Shown: positions 35,400 to 44,850, counted from the stretch's first letter. The stretch is 64,000 nucleotides of DNA from Cavia porcellus (GCF_034190915.1 NW_026947488.1:3234501-3298500), one strand, 5' to 3'. The notes: a model not told the origin generated them from the sequence alone. Made by a program: numbers and translations.

Positions 35400-36180
35400 G
35401 GTCAAATAAAGCTGAACAAGGAGCTGTGATTCCACCCCACTGCAGTGACTAGACTCACCGGTCAGTGCTAGTGGGACACCCACGGCAATGGTGTGAGAAG
35501 TTGCCCACCCAGCACCAAGGCGCTGTGGTAAGGAGATAGCAGAATGTCAGGACTTACACTGATGCTCGGTGGTAAGCAGGTAACCCCGCCACACTTAGTG
35601 GAGGGATCATGTGGGAGCAGTTGCAGGTTTCCACTAGCTCTGTCCGTCAGGGAGGTTTGGCCGCATTTAGACAGCGGTTGTTGTACCAGCTGTAATGCTG
35701 GAGGACACCCCTCTTAGACGATGATGGAGATCAAGTGGGAATCTTCACCCCACCGGGTGGCCATTCTTCTATTCTTTGTAACAATGGCATCATAGGAAGC
35801 CAAAAAAGTCTAGCTAAGATTTTGAAATCTACACTTCATGTGATTTATGGGTAAATAGGAACAAGGTTAAAATAGAGCAAAAAGAGAAAGAGAAAGTGTC
35901 TCAGAAAAGAAAGAAATTGTATCATTGAAGAAATAGGTGTATAAGGAATGATCAGGTGAACCTCTTGTAACTGAAAAATACCACAACCAAATAAAAAACT
36001 CAGCGCAAGGTCTAAAAAGCAACAAAGGAAAAACCTTTGTTGAACTGAAAGGGTGAAAGAGTTGCAGGGACAAATTATATTGCAAAAATAACTAAATAGA
36101 TCCACAACACCTGTGGAAATATTTTAAGAGTTTCACCTAATGTTTGTGTCAATGCAGTTATTGTTGGAGGAGAGAACAGA
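35400..36180 (+). mobile_element. Old L1 5' region and ORF1 N-terminal relic, plus strand
   Basis: The part at 35,870-36,180 follows the L1 ORF1 N-terminal region: 'gagcaaaaagagaaagagaaagtgtctcag', 'gaagaaataggtg', 'gtaactgaaaaataccacaacc' (L1 'actgaaaaattcaacacctg') and 'acacctgtggaaatattttaagag' (L1 'agacctgtgggacaccatcaaa'). The preceding 35,400-35,760, ending 'caccccaccgggtggccattcttc', resembles an L1 5' UTR, but this is weaker. Many stops are present and no ORF1 protein can be made. Confidence 0.5.
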
Positions 36181-36182
36181 TG

Positions 36183-36540
36183 TCTTGGTCACTTTCTAAG
36201 TGCTAATATAAAACGTCCAACACCACAGTATAAAGGAGAGGTTTATTGAGGCTTATACTTTCAGGGGGGTCAGTCACGGCTGCTGGCTCTGGAAGATCAT
36301 TGGTACACGGGACGGCATGGCAGGGAAGGCTGTGTACCACCTAGTGTTCAGGAGGCAGAAAGTGCAGGATGGAGACAGGGACAGGGACTCCACCAGTAGC
36401 CCAACCCTTCCGTCCAAGCCCTTCCTCCAAACAGCACATCCAGCTTCAGAGCTAATCAATGGATGAGCCTCATAATGAGTACAATGCCCCCATGATTCAA
36501 TTTTCTTCCAAATCTATGAGAGTTAGAGCAACATTTTAGA
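36183..36540 (-). mobile_element. MaLR-type LTR, minus strand (left LTR of a pair)
   Basis: 'gtcttggtcactttctaagtgctaatataaaac' starts the reverse-complement LTR. It is followed by 'gagaggtttattgaggcttatac', 'gggtcagtcacggctgctggc', 'catggcagggaaggc', 'ccccatgattcaattttcttccaa' and a terminal 'gagagttagagcaac'. It stands immediately left of a MaLR-like internal region, which makes it the 3' LTR of a minus-strand element. Confidence 0.72.
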
Positions 36541-37494
36541 TTTAATACTAACATTCTAATACTGACTCCCCCCCCCCCAAAGACTCATGTCCACCTTAAA
36601 GAGCTGCCAAAGTCTCCTTAGTTTTAGGATTGTTTAAAAATCCATGCACAGTCTTCTCTGAGATTCAAAGCAAACTGCTAGCTGTGATCTCCCATAAAAC
36701 TAAAAATACAAGTTAAATGCTTCAAACACATGATGGCATAGAAATAGGGGGATAAGGGGGATGGGTCAAAATGAAGACTAAAACTGAGCAAACATTAAAC
36801 CTTGGCTCTGTGTCCAGGACCTGGCAGAGACTGGTGAGCTGTGAGACTTAAAGGGCTTGGGGAACTTCTGAGGCAGGAGTGCCAGGGGCTTCTCTTTTCA
36901 AATGGGAGCTTTAGGGTTTTGCACCTGTGAATGTTGGGGTCTTGGCAATTTCTGATGTCTTTAAGCTTCTTTTTATTGGTGATCTTTTTAGCACCAGTGA
37001 TCTTTATGTCCCCAAATTTTGTTGCTTCCTTTTTAATAAAACAGCAAATTTTCACGTCTCCTTTGTCCCTCATTTTCACTGTAGATCCAGCAAAAAGCAG
37101 CCAGCAATATACATGCCAAAACTTGAACACTGAGATGCTTTGAAATTTTCTGAAAGATTAATTAGTTTACCACCCTAATCTTAGTCTTCCACAGTCTCAG
37201 GAGATGGACAAAATGAAGACAAATGTTCTGCTAGTATGTAACATTTACAACTTCTTGTCCTGCTGAAACATTCCAATTGAAATCTCTAAAGCCTGATCTT
37301 TCCTATTTGCATTCTTATACGAATTGTGGTATTTTGAGGTCCGATCACAATTTCCCATCACACTCATTTTAAAGTATTCTAGCACCTCTCTAACTGGCAT
37401 CTGCAAACTTTTCCTCCCGCAAACCAAAGGCAAAGCTTATGAACTTTAACATCACGTACAGTTATAGCAGTGACCCCACTTCTGGCACCAAAAT
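36541..37494 (-). mobile_element. MaLR-like internal region, minus strand
   Basis: About 955 bp between two minus-strand LTRs. Its right end, 'gaccccacttctggcaccaaaatatgtcttagtt', matches the typical junction of a MaLR internal sequence with the reverse-complement LTR ('cacttctggtaccaatttactgtattagtc'). MaLR internal regions lack an env-type gene and are short, consistent with the size. No intact protein frame is present. I describe it as a dead endogenous retroviral-like relic. Confidence 0.6.
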
Positions 37495-37655
37495 ATGTCT
37501 TAGTTATTTTCTAGTTGCTGAAACAAAAATCCACGACAGTCACCCTTTAGAGGAGTAGTTCATTTTGGCTCATAGTTTCAGTGTGTTCTGTCTGTGGCTG
37601 GCAGTCTCTAAGGCAGAAATGACATGGGCGGATAGGTCATATTTCTTTATTGGTG
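37495..37655 (-). mobile_element. MaLR-type LTR, minus strand, truncated (right LTR)
   Basis: Starts 'tgtcttagttattttctagttgctgaaacaaaaatcc' and continues 'gaggagtagttcattttggctcatagtttcag' and 'tggctggcagtctctaaggcag'. After about 37,655 the sequence no longer follows a MaLR LTR. With the left LTR and internal region it forms an LTR-internal-LTR element in minus orientation. Confidence 0.65.
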
Positions 37656-38039
37656 GGATGACTCACATCTTCACTTCTGAAGGTTCCCAGCAATTTTACA
37701 TCCTGTCTGGGATTGGATTGCTGTTTGTCCCATTGACTTTAATAACAGGGAATGGAAATGCCCTAAGGGATCTACTATACTCCAAGTATATTTCCCTTTC
37801 TTCTATTGTGCAGTAATAGCCCAACTTCCCCCTGGTTGTCTGGATCCATCATGCCCACCAGGACCATAACTTGCTTTTAGGCTTGTTGACTCAGAACCAA
37901 TGAGGCACCCAGCACAACCAGGGGAAGCCTTAACTTCCAGCTCAACAGAATTTTTGCATGTCCTGATATAAGCCTTCCCTTCTCTGGGACTAAGACTTGT
38001 AGGATAACAGAGCATGAGGTCATAGGAACAGAAGGGTAA
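37656..38039 (-). repeat. Probable LTR sequence, family not identified
   Basis: Contains 'gggaatggaaatgcc', 'ggaccataacttgcttttaggcttgttgactcagaacc', 'cccagcacaaccaggggaagcc' and 'cctgatataagccttcccttctctgggactaag'. These read like an old mammalian LTR I have seen but cannot name. It interrupts the right MaLR LTR or replaced its end. Confidence 0.4.
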
Positions 38040-38686
38040 GTGCTTGCTAAAGAGGTGACAAAGGAAAACTTACCAATGACCTAAAAGAACAAAAGAGTAG
38101 TAACGAAGAAGGTAAGAAAATAAACAAACAGGTCCTCAGCAACTGTGGAAACACTAAATGGATTCAATCTAATGTCTGCTCATGGGAGTCACTGAAGGGC
38201 AAAAAGAGGTCAATGCTGACAGTGCATTTGAAGAAATGGTAGCTAAAAGCATCCCACACTGGAGAGAGGCATGAACAAACACAGCCCAGGAGCCTCGTGA
38301 GTCTCCAACACGATGAACTCAAAGAATCTCATGATAGAATGCACACTGATTCAACGTTTGAGAACTGTTCACAGAGAGCTTCACAGAAGCCAGACAAGGG
38401 AAGTCTCTCGTGGTTATAGTAAGTGACAATGAGAGTGACAGCGTTCAGAGCCCCTGGAGGCCATGAGGCCATGATTTGCTACGTTCTAAGAGCTGAGAGA
38501 AAAGGAGTCCACCCGGATGTGTATCCAGGGGAAGTATCATTCGGATGCAGAGGATGACTAAGAAAATGTGTCACCAACAGAGATCCTGCTAGAAATGTCT
38601 ACAGGAAGTTCTCTGAAAACAGAACAATTAGAGAAAGAATCTTGGAACATTCCGAAGACAGAAAATGGCAAACAAAAGCAGGTTAA
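38040..38686 (+). pseudogene. L1 ORF1 relic, plus strand
   Basis: Follows the L1 ORF1 middle and C-terminal region. Blocks are 'gcaactgtggaaacactaaatggattcaatc' (ORF1 'ctgtgggacaccatcaaa'), 'catttgaagaaatggtagctaaaagcatcccacactgg' (ORF1 '...tttgaagaaataatggctgaaaac') and 'agagatcctgctagaaatgtctacaggaagttctctg' (ORF1 end '...caagaaatgctaaagggagttctt'). ORF1 encodes the RNA-binding chaperone of L1. Here the frame is destroyed by stops and indels. Confidence 0.65.
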
Positions 38687-38775
38687 GGGGCCGGGATTTG
38701 CTCAGTTGTGAAAGTGCTTGCCTGGCAAGCGCTCTTAAAAGTGTGAGTTTGATCTCTGGTCAAAAAAAAAAAAAA
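38687..38775 (+). mobile_element. ID-type SINE, plus strand
   Basis: 'aggggccgggatttgctcagttgtgaaagtgcttgcctggcaagcgctc' is the ID box A region and tRNA-derived body. 'gtgagtttgatctctggtc' is the box B side, and it ends in a run of 13 A. It lies between the ORF1 relic and the inter-ORF region of the surrounding L1, so it inserted after the L1. Confidence 0.88.
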
Positions 38776-39856
38776 TGTTAAATGCAAGAGGCTTTTCTTA
38801 TTCTCTTAAATTTTATAAATTTGACAATGAAAGCAAAAATTATGATACTGTTTTATGTGGTCTTAAATGAATGTAAGGGAAATATTTAAGACCTTACTAG
38901 TTTACATAATGAGGAGTGAAGCTATGTTAAAGCTGTACTACACCACACTCAAACCAGGAAAATAGAAACAGCCACAGAATGCAAAGGGTATACATGCAAA
39001 ATGTCATTCCTGGTGCAAGTGTCCAAAATGTTAGAACTAAACAAATTAAAAAGTATTGATAAATTTAAAGTGGAATTAAAAATGTTTACTCCACTACTGT
39101 GAAGTATAGAAAAAAAGAGTCAGAAAACAGGTGAACAGAAACTCAGCAGTCTATCTGAATACTGACACATCTGTAATTAATGTAAATGATCTACACGTAC
39201 CAGTTAAAGGATGGATATTTAAAGAGTGGTTTAAAAACAAAGCCATCACAATACTGCTTACAGGAAAATCATTTTTCATAGAGTGATACAGCAGGTTCAA
39301 TGTAAAATAACAGGAAAGATACGTTATGAAAACATCAATCAAAGGAAAACAGCAGTGGCTATATTAATGTCAGAGAAAGTGGACGGCAGAGCTGATTAAA
39401 CACACAAAGCAGAGATGGGCATTTTTGAAAGGCAAAAGCTCAGTTCACTTAGAAGACAATGGCTGTAAAGTCAAAAGTGCAAAAGATGTGATAGGAGTGG
39501 GATACACAAATCCTCAGTAAGAACTACAGCCTTTAACACAACTATGCAGCAGTTGGTAGGACAAACAAAATTAACAAGGGTACAAAAGAACAGAAGAACA
39601 CCGACCACCTGCAGGCTGCAATCCAGGCACTTCCAGGACGCTCCATCCAGAAGCGTGAGAGTGCATTTCTATTCAAGTGCCCATAAGAAAAGGCCAAGAT
39701 ATGGAGACACACGATTCACTGTTCCGGACAGCATTCAGCGGATACAAAAAGATGAAGGCTTTGAGAATGTATTTTCCATGACAAAGAAGTCAAATAAGCA
39801 CAGTAACACAAAATGATAGGAAAATCTCCAAACCCATGGGGATAAACATGTACTTC
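38776..39856 (+). pseudogene. L1 inter-ORF region and ORF2 endonuclease relic, plus strand
   Basis: The first part resembles the inter-ORF region of old L1. Around 39,346-39,384 the plus strand still encodes KTAVAILMSEKVD, close to the L1 endonuclease-domain block AGVAILVSDKVDF that precedes the conserved KDKEGH segment. Downstream 'gaaggctttgagaatgtattttccatgacaaagaagtcaaataag' follows the end of the endonuclease domain. Multiple stops are present (for example just after the quoted peptide). ORF2 normally supplies the endonuclease and reverse transcriptase; this copy is dead. Confidence 0.68.
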
Positions 39857-40297
39857 TGTATTTGCTCATTTTCCATTACTGTGACAGTATACCTGGCTGG
39901 GTAACTTAAAAAGAAATCAAGTCCATTTAGCTCATGGTTCTGAGGTCTGAAGATCCGAACAGCATGGTGCTGGCTCAGCAAAGGCTTCAGTGACTGTGTC
40001 ACCTCATGCGTGATGCACGTGTCATGTAGGGACATGTGCCAGAGGGGAGAGCCCAGGGGAAGACAGGAAGCTAGAATGAGGGGTGGGCCCGTTCTGCTCT
40101 TTCATGAGAATGAACTCAGCACCCATGAGATCTGTGGTAACCTTGTCCAAAAGCAGGGCCCCCCGTGGGCTAGCCACCTTTCAGGGATCTGTGGCACTGA
40201 TAGGTGCCATCCTTTGTTAACTTTGCCAAACTAGAGATCAACTTTCTGAGAGGTGAACTTTTTCGGACGAATCACATCCAAAATGTAGCAAATTAAA
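39857..40297 (-). mobile_element. MaLR-type LTR, minus strand, inserted in L1 ORF2
   Basis: Starts 'tctgtatttgctcattttccattactgtgacagtatacctggctgggtaac' (consensus 'tgtattagtccattctcacactgctataaagaaatacctgagactgggtaa') and has 'agctcatggttctgaggtctg', 'agagcccaggggaagacaggaag', 'atgagaatgaactcagc'. It ends near 'acgaatcacatccaaaatgtagc'. L1 ORF2 sequence resumes on the right, so the LTR interrupts the L1. Confidence 0.75.
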
Positions 40298-41117
40298 TCT
40301 CAAATAAAAACACAATGAATGAAATGTAAATTAGAGTGCAAGGTATTAAAATCTGTAGAACATGGCTAAGGCCGAGCGGCCAGGAAAAACGGTAACAGTA
40401 TCACTAATCGATAATCTAAATTTGTATCTCAAAGTATTCCCCCTTGGAAAGGTATCCACTTCAAAGAGAAAGGAGAATATAATAAAGTACAGAAATCAAA
40501 GAAATTGAGAACAGAAAATCAATAGGAAAAAATTAATGAAAAAATGACTTTTCTTTGAAAAATCAATGTCACTGACATATGTTTAGCAAGACTTACAAAG
40601 AGAAAAAAGGATATACCAATATCATCAATGAAACCAAAGATACCATAAACCTTGCATATCTCAAAAAGATAATAAAGGAATACCACACACAATCCTAAGT
40701 ATGTAAGGTGGATAACTTAATTAAAATTGAACAATTCTTTGACAGTGAAAATTAGCATAACTCCTCCAAAATGAAATAAACAATTTTAATAGCTCTGTAA
40801 CTGTTACGAAGAGTGATTCTGTAATTTAAAAGCCAGAGATAGAGAAATCTGGAGGTTCACATTGTTTACTTAGAGATTTCTATGTAAACTTTAGAAAAAA
40901 ATTGACATTAAGTCTATAAAGTTTTTCAGAAAACAGGAGGGATAGTTTTCATTAATTTGGAGACTAGTAATATTCTAATATCCACCAGATAAAGCAACAA
41001 AACCCAAATGAATAGGATAAAATTACAGGGAAAGTCCTTGAGAAGAGATGCAAAAATCATTAACAAAAATATTAGCTAACAGAATTCAATATAACACACA
41101 CACACACATGAGGACAT

Positions 41118-41236
41118 CTAGTTTCTTTGTTTTAAATGTGAACACATTTTATCTCTTTTTCTGGCCTTATTGCATTGGTAGCAACTTCCAGCAACATGTT
41201 GAATAAGGGTAGAGACAGCAGATACATTCGTCTAGC
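41118..41236 (-). repeat. Inverted repeat arm 1 (L1 reverse transcriptase, antisense)
   Basis: This 119-bp block is the near-identical reverse complement (high-80s percent by eye) of 41,932-42,050. In this arm L1 ORF2 sequence runs antisense inside an otherwise sense L1, just right of a CA repeat at 41,095-41,108. Confidence 0.85.
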
Positions 41237-41421
41237 TAAAAACGTGACATAAAAGTCGTATTTAGTCTTTGATCAATTAGTATAACATTAGTTGCAGGGT
41301 TTGGGAGAATTTCATTGCCATGAATGAATAGGATCTATTACTGGAATTCAAGGCTAGTTCAATATTTATAAATCACTTACCATAACCCATCATATTGTCA
41401 GGCTAAAGAAAAATTTAGAGA

Positions 41422-41560
41422 CGAAGGCTTTGAGATTGTGTTCTCTAACCACAAGAAGTAAAATAAGCACAGTAACAGTAATAAAAGGAAAATCCCTCAA
41501 CTCATGGGATTAAACATGTGCCTCTGTACTTACTTGTTTTCTATTACTGTGATAACAACT
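41422..41560 (+). repeat. Second copy of an L1/MaLR insertion junction
   Basis: Matches 39,752-39,892 block for block at roughly 80 percent: the end of the L1 endonuclease region ('gacgaaggctttgagattgtg', 'aataagcacagtaaca', 'aaggaaaatcc') followed by 'taaacatgtgcctctgtacttacttgttttctattactgtga', the first about 40 bases of the minus-strand MaLR LTR. The shared junction means the copy was made after the LTR inserted. Confidence 0.78.
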
Positions 41561-41617
41561 AATACAGCAAAGGGACTGAGGAAAGTTCAACAACTCTTCA
41601 TGGTGATTAAAACCACA

Positions 41618-41808
41618 ACAAGCCAGGCATGGTGAAACACACCTGTAATTCCAGCTCTGTGGGAGGCTGAGTCAGGGAGAGAGCAAAGTGAGCCCAACCC
41701 AGGCAACTTAGCAAATTCGTGAAATGCTGTCTCCAATTAAAAAAAAGGCTTTAGAAATGATGTAGGGCAAAGGCCCTGGATTCATCCTTAGTAGTGGAAA
41801 AAATAGAA
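41618..41808 (+). mobile_element. B1-ID fusion SINE, plus strand
   Basis: 'agccaggcatggtgaaacacacctgtaattccagctctgtgggaggctgag' is the B1 half. 'aaaaaggctttagaaatgatgtagggcaaaggccctggattcatccttagtagtgg' is the ID half, after an A-rich linker at about 41,738. This is the same composite class as the minus-strand copy at 26,277-26,434. It lies inside the L1 ORF2 relic. Confidence 0.82.
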
Positions 41809-41931
41809 ACACGGGCAAGTTCCGTCAATATGATATAAATTAATTGCAAAAATCCCAAAGAAATTCTCCTATCCCTACAACAAATGTTATACTTGTAAAA
41901 GACTAAATATGCCTTTTATCTGGTGTTTTTG

Positions 41932-42050
41932 GCTAGACAAACGTATCTTCAATCTCTACTCTTATTCCACATATTGCTGGAAGTTGCTGCCAAAGCAATA
42001 GGACCAGAAAAAGAGATAAAATGCGTTCACATATAAAACAAAGAAACTAG
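41932..42050 (+). repeat. Inverted repeat arm 2 (L1 reverse transcriptase, sense)
   Basis: Sense-oriented partner of 41,118-41,236. It starts gctagacaaacgtatc and ends acaaagaaacta. The two arms are separated by about 700 bp that includes a SINE and the duplicated L1/MaLR junction. Confidence 0.85.
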
Positions 42051-43364
42051 ATTGCCTCTAGGAGAAGCCACGGTAGTCTTTCAGAAAATCTTAATGGAAT
42101 CTACAAAGCTTCCCAAAACTTATTAGTGAGCTCTTTAAGATTATAAGACACGTGACAAATGTAAAACATTACTTTTATTTAATATAATTCAGAATACAAT
42201 ACTAGCAGACTGCATTGAAATTAATACATAAAAGCATTTGAAATTAGATTTATACGTGGAAAGCTATAAATAATTGATGAAAGAAAAGATTTAAACACAA
42301 GGGGATACATGCCCTGCTCGGGGATGAAAGTCTCAGCACTGTACAAAGATCAAGGCTTCCCTGAGTGATATGCTTTTCTCACATAATTCTCATAAAACTC
42401 ATAGTAAGTGTAGGTAAGATTACTAAACAAACATATATAAAAAAGCAAAAGAAATAGGATAAGACAATTTGGAAACACTGTATGAGCAATCATCCTATTA
42501 GATTTCAATACATATGGGCAAAGCTACAAAAGAATCAAGACAGGGTGTGCTCAGTTCTGAGACAGAGATCCAGGCCGATGCAGCAGGACAGACACCGGGG
42601 ACAAGACCTTCCTAAACATGAGTGATTTTTGAGGTGGGGACAGAAGTAACTGCACAGAGGGAGGATAACATCTTCAGAGTAATTTGATGTCTGCAGTAAA
42701 AAAAAAAAAAAAAAAATGAGCCTCACAAAAATTTCACATCTTATACAAAATTTAAATCAAAACGTACCAAAGACTTAAATGTATTATAAATTTAGAAATT
42801 TCTATTTAAAAGTCATAGGAGAAAATCTTCAAAATCTAAGAATAAGCATGTGTTTCTTAGACTCAACATTAAAAGCATAATTCATAAGAAAAAAAAAGAC
42901 AGCATTTGCGAATCATATATCTGTCAAGGAGGAAGGCTCTCAAACATGTAAAGAATGCTTACATTTTAAATCTAGGGAAACTAGCACAAGCCAATTAGAA
43001 AATGGACAAGATGTAAGGAGAATTTTAACTAAAGAAACCATAAAGATGGCAAATAAATGTAGGAAAAGACGTCAAACATCATTAGCCAGCAGGAAAATGC
43101 AAGTTAAAACCACAGTGAAATATCACTGTACTCTTATTAGATTAGTTAAATTACAAAAATAATGACAATATCCCTGCTCACAAGGATGCCAAGAAACTGG
43201 GTCACTGTATAAGTGGCAGGAATACACAATCCCAGGTACACGGGAAGCCAGTGCGGCACCGTCTCACACCGTGTGCAGCTTCCACGGCATGCAGCAATTG
43301 CACGCTTTTATCTCAGAGAATAAAAATTCATGTTCACACAAAACCGGTATAACCAGTGTAGATA

Positions 43365-43490
43365 TCACAGTTTATTTAATCACCCTTCTGTTAAAGGACA
43401 CGTGAGTTTTTTCCAGATTGCAGCTGCTATGAATAAAACTGCTAAAAATACATCTGTGTGTTTTCAAAATATAAACATGTATATGTATAC
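43365..43490 (-). mobile_element. Old L1 fragment, minus strand
   Basis: 'ttatttaatcacccttctgttaaaggacacgtgag' and 'cagattgcagctgctatgaataaaactgctaaaaatac' match the familiar reverse complement of the L1 ORF2 C-terminal region ('...gacatttgggttgtttccag...gctattatgaataaagctgctatgaac'). It directly follows a sense copy of the same ORF2 part, so two L1 pieces face each other here. Confidence 0.65.
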
Positions 43491-43881
43491 ATATTTATAA
43501 AGGATATATTCATGTTTGCCTACATGTATACAATACATGTTTACACAGTAAAGTCTTGATTTGTAGCCTAATTTGTTATACAAGCATGCATATAATTCAA
43601 AGTATTTTTATATCAAAGCAAATTTCTCCATTAGAAATAGTGGAAACTCAGATGATTCATTCCATAAACCCAAAATATTCACATAAAAGGATCATCATAC
43701 TATAATATAATATGAAATAATAAAGAAAATACAAAACATAAAGAAAGATAAACAAATTAGCCTACACTTACCTTTGAAAATTTTTGTGACTGGTTTGAGG
43801 GAAACAAGAGTCTCCGAGGAGGAATATTGTGTAGGACAAATTCACTGTCACTACCAGTGTCTCTATTGGTGCAATGGAATC

Positions 43882-43966
43882 TTTTTTTTTTTTTTTTTTT
43901 TTTTTTGAGCAACTTTAATTAGGAAGCTATCCAATTGCACTTGCTTTTTTTTTTTTTTTTTTTTTT
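43882..43966. repeat. Two poly-T runs (25 and 22 T)
   Basis: T runs at 43,882-43,906 and 43,945-43,966 are separated by 38 bases of non-repetitive sequence. Both lie inside the Tigger relic. Confidence 0.93.
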
Positions 43967-44204
43967 CTCTGTTTTTGGAATATGCCATTGCCTTGTCATT
44001 AAACATGTTCATTGCTTACACTGCTGTAGCCCTATTCGGGTACTGTTTTTCTATGAAAATTTATATTGTTTCCCATATTTTACACAGTTCCATAATCTCA
44101 TTAGAAGTGAGGAATTCCTCTGCCATTTGCTCCTTCTCCTCTGCAGTTGAGCTCTCCTCCATGACTTCTTGATGTTGGGAGACAATCACCCACAATCCTG
44201 AAGG

Positions 44205-44340
44205 GGTGTGAGGAGAGAGAGAGGCAGAGAGCGAGACAGAAAGAAAGAGAGACAGATAGAGAGAAACAGAGAGAGAGACAGAGAGAGAGAGACAGACAGA
44301 GAGAGAAAGAGACAGAGAGACAGAGAGAGACAGAGAGAGA
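44205..44340. repeat. (GA)n/(GAGACA)n purine-rich tract
   Basis: About 135 bases almost entirely G and A with regular C interruptions (gagaca, gagagaca). A minus-strand frame through it reads as a Ser/Leu-rich peptide, which is an artefact of the repeat. Such mirror-type purine tracts can adopt triplex DNA. Confidence 0.93.
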
Positions 44341-44734
44341 CCCATTAGCTCAATTGTGGTCGTGTGATGTTTGCAAGACACCTGCTCATTTATGAAGTTA
44401 AAATTTGTTAGGAACATTTGTGTGCATTGTGGAACACTTGCAGAGTAAGGTACTTGTTATCCGAGGCTTTACTGTATGTGGGCTCGGCTGGCAGCTTTAT
44501 GGAGAGGTACTACAACCTGCTTTTCCAAGCTGGAGGTCCAGGAAAGCTGGTGGTGTGGACAAAGAGTGATATTCAGAAGAAATCATGGTGAAAGTTCAAG
44601 CAATCATAGTGCAAGTCCTGAGGACCAATAGAGCCAAAAATGTACATTCCCAGGCGCAATCTAGAGGCCTGAAGAATAGTAGGACCTATGTGTAAGTCCC
44701 AGCCCAAGGTCAGGAGACCCAAATGGGACTTCCA

Positions 44735-44850
44735 TTTTATTAACTTAGACCTTATGGTGCTTAGGTATTTTAGGGGGGAAAGGTCAGTTTTCCTAGTGGG
44801 CTAAGGAGGGACTTCTTGTAATCACCATAGGCTAGTCCCTGCATTCAGGT
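44735..44850 (+). repeat. Diverged direct repeat, copy 1
   Basis: 'ttagaccttatggtgcttaggtattttaggggggaaaggtcagttttccta' and downstream 'ttgtaatcaccata' are matched at 45,830-45,912 by 'taagacctgatggacttaagcattttaggggggaaaagtcagtttttcta' and 'ttgtaataatcata'. No family name recognised. Confidence 0.7.

Larger units (their letters stand above)
40298..43350 (+). pseudogene. L1 ORF2 relic (reverse transcriptase to C-terminus), plus strand
   Basis: Resumption of the interrupted ORF2. Recognisable stations are 'aaaattaatgaaaaaatgac', 'caatgaaaccaaagatacc', 'gatgcaaaaatcattaacaaaaatattagctaacagaattc' at about 41,049-41,090 (reverse transcriptase region), 'actggaattcaaggctagttcaatatttataaatcac' at about 41,340, and near 43,080 'tcattagccagcaggaaaatgcaagttaaaaccacagtgaaatatcac' (ORF2 C-terminal part). 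The region is broken by stops, a CA repeat, a local rearrangement (41,095-41,560), a SINE (41,618-41,808) and an A-run at about 42,698. Confidence 0.7.
43546..44474 (-). mobile_element. Tigger (pogo-like) DNA transposon relic
   Basis: Left terminus CAGTAAAGTCTTG at 43,546 and right terminus, read on the minus strand, CAGTAAAGCCTCGG at 44,474 form matching terminal inverted repeats. The right one is followed by TA, the target of this superfamily; the left TA is not preserved. On the minus strand between about 44,130 and 43,970, fragments EEFLTSNEIMELCKIWE, then after a frameshift EKQYPNRATAV, a stop, and MNMFNDKAMAY match the C-terminal part of Tigger transposases (family pattern EKHHPNKAVA..ATNLFNDNAM). 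The frame is broken and the left part of the transposase is absent. Two poly-T runs and a GA-rich tract lie inside. Confidence 0.72.

Noticed and set aside
35400..43350. A single full-length L1 spanning the whole interval
   Set aside because: An ORF1 stretch is present twice (about 36.1 and 38.1 kb), so at least two copies or a duplication are involved; I split the annotation.
44061..44417. 118-codon minus-strand frame with a Ser/Leu repeat
   Set aside because: The Ser/Leu part is the GA-rich tract. Only its C-terminal part is meaningful, as a Tigger transposase scrap.
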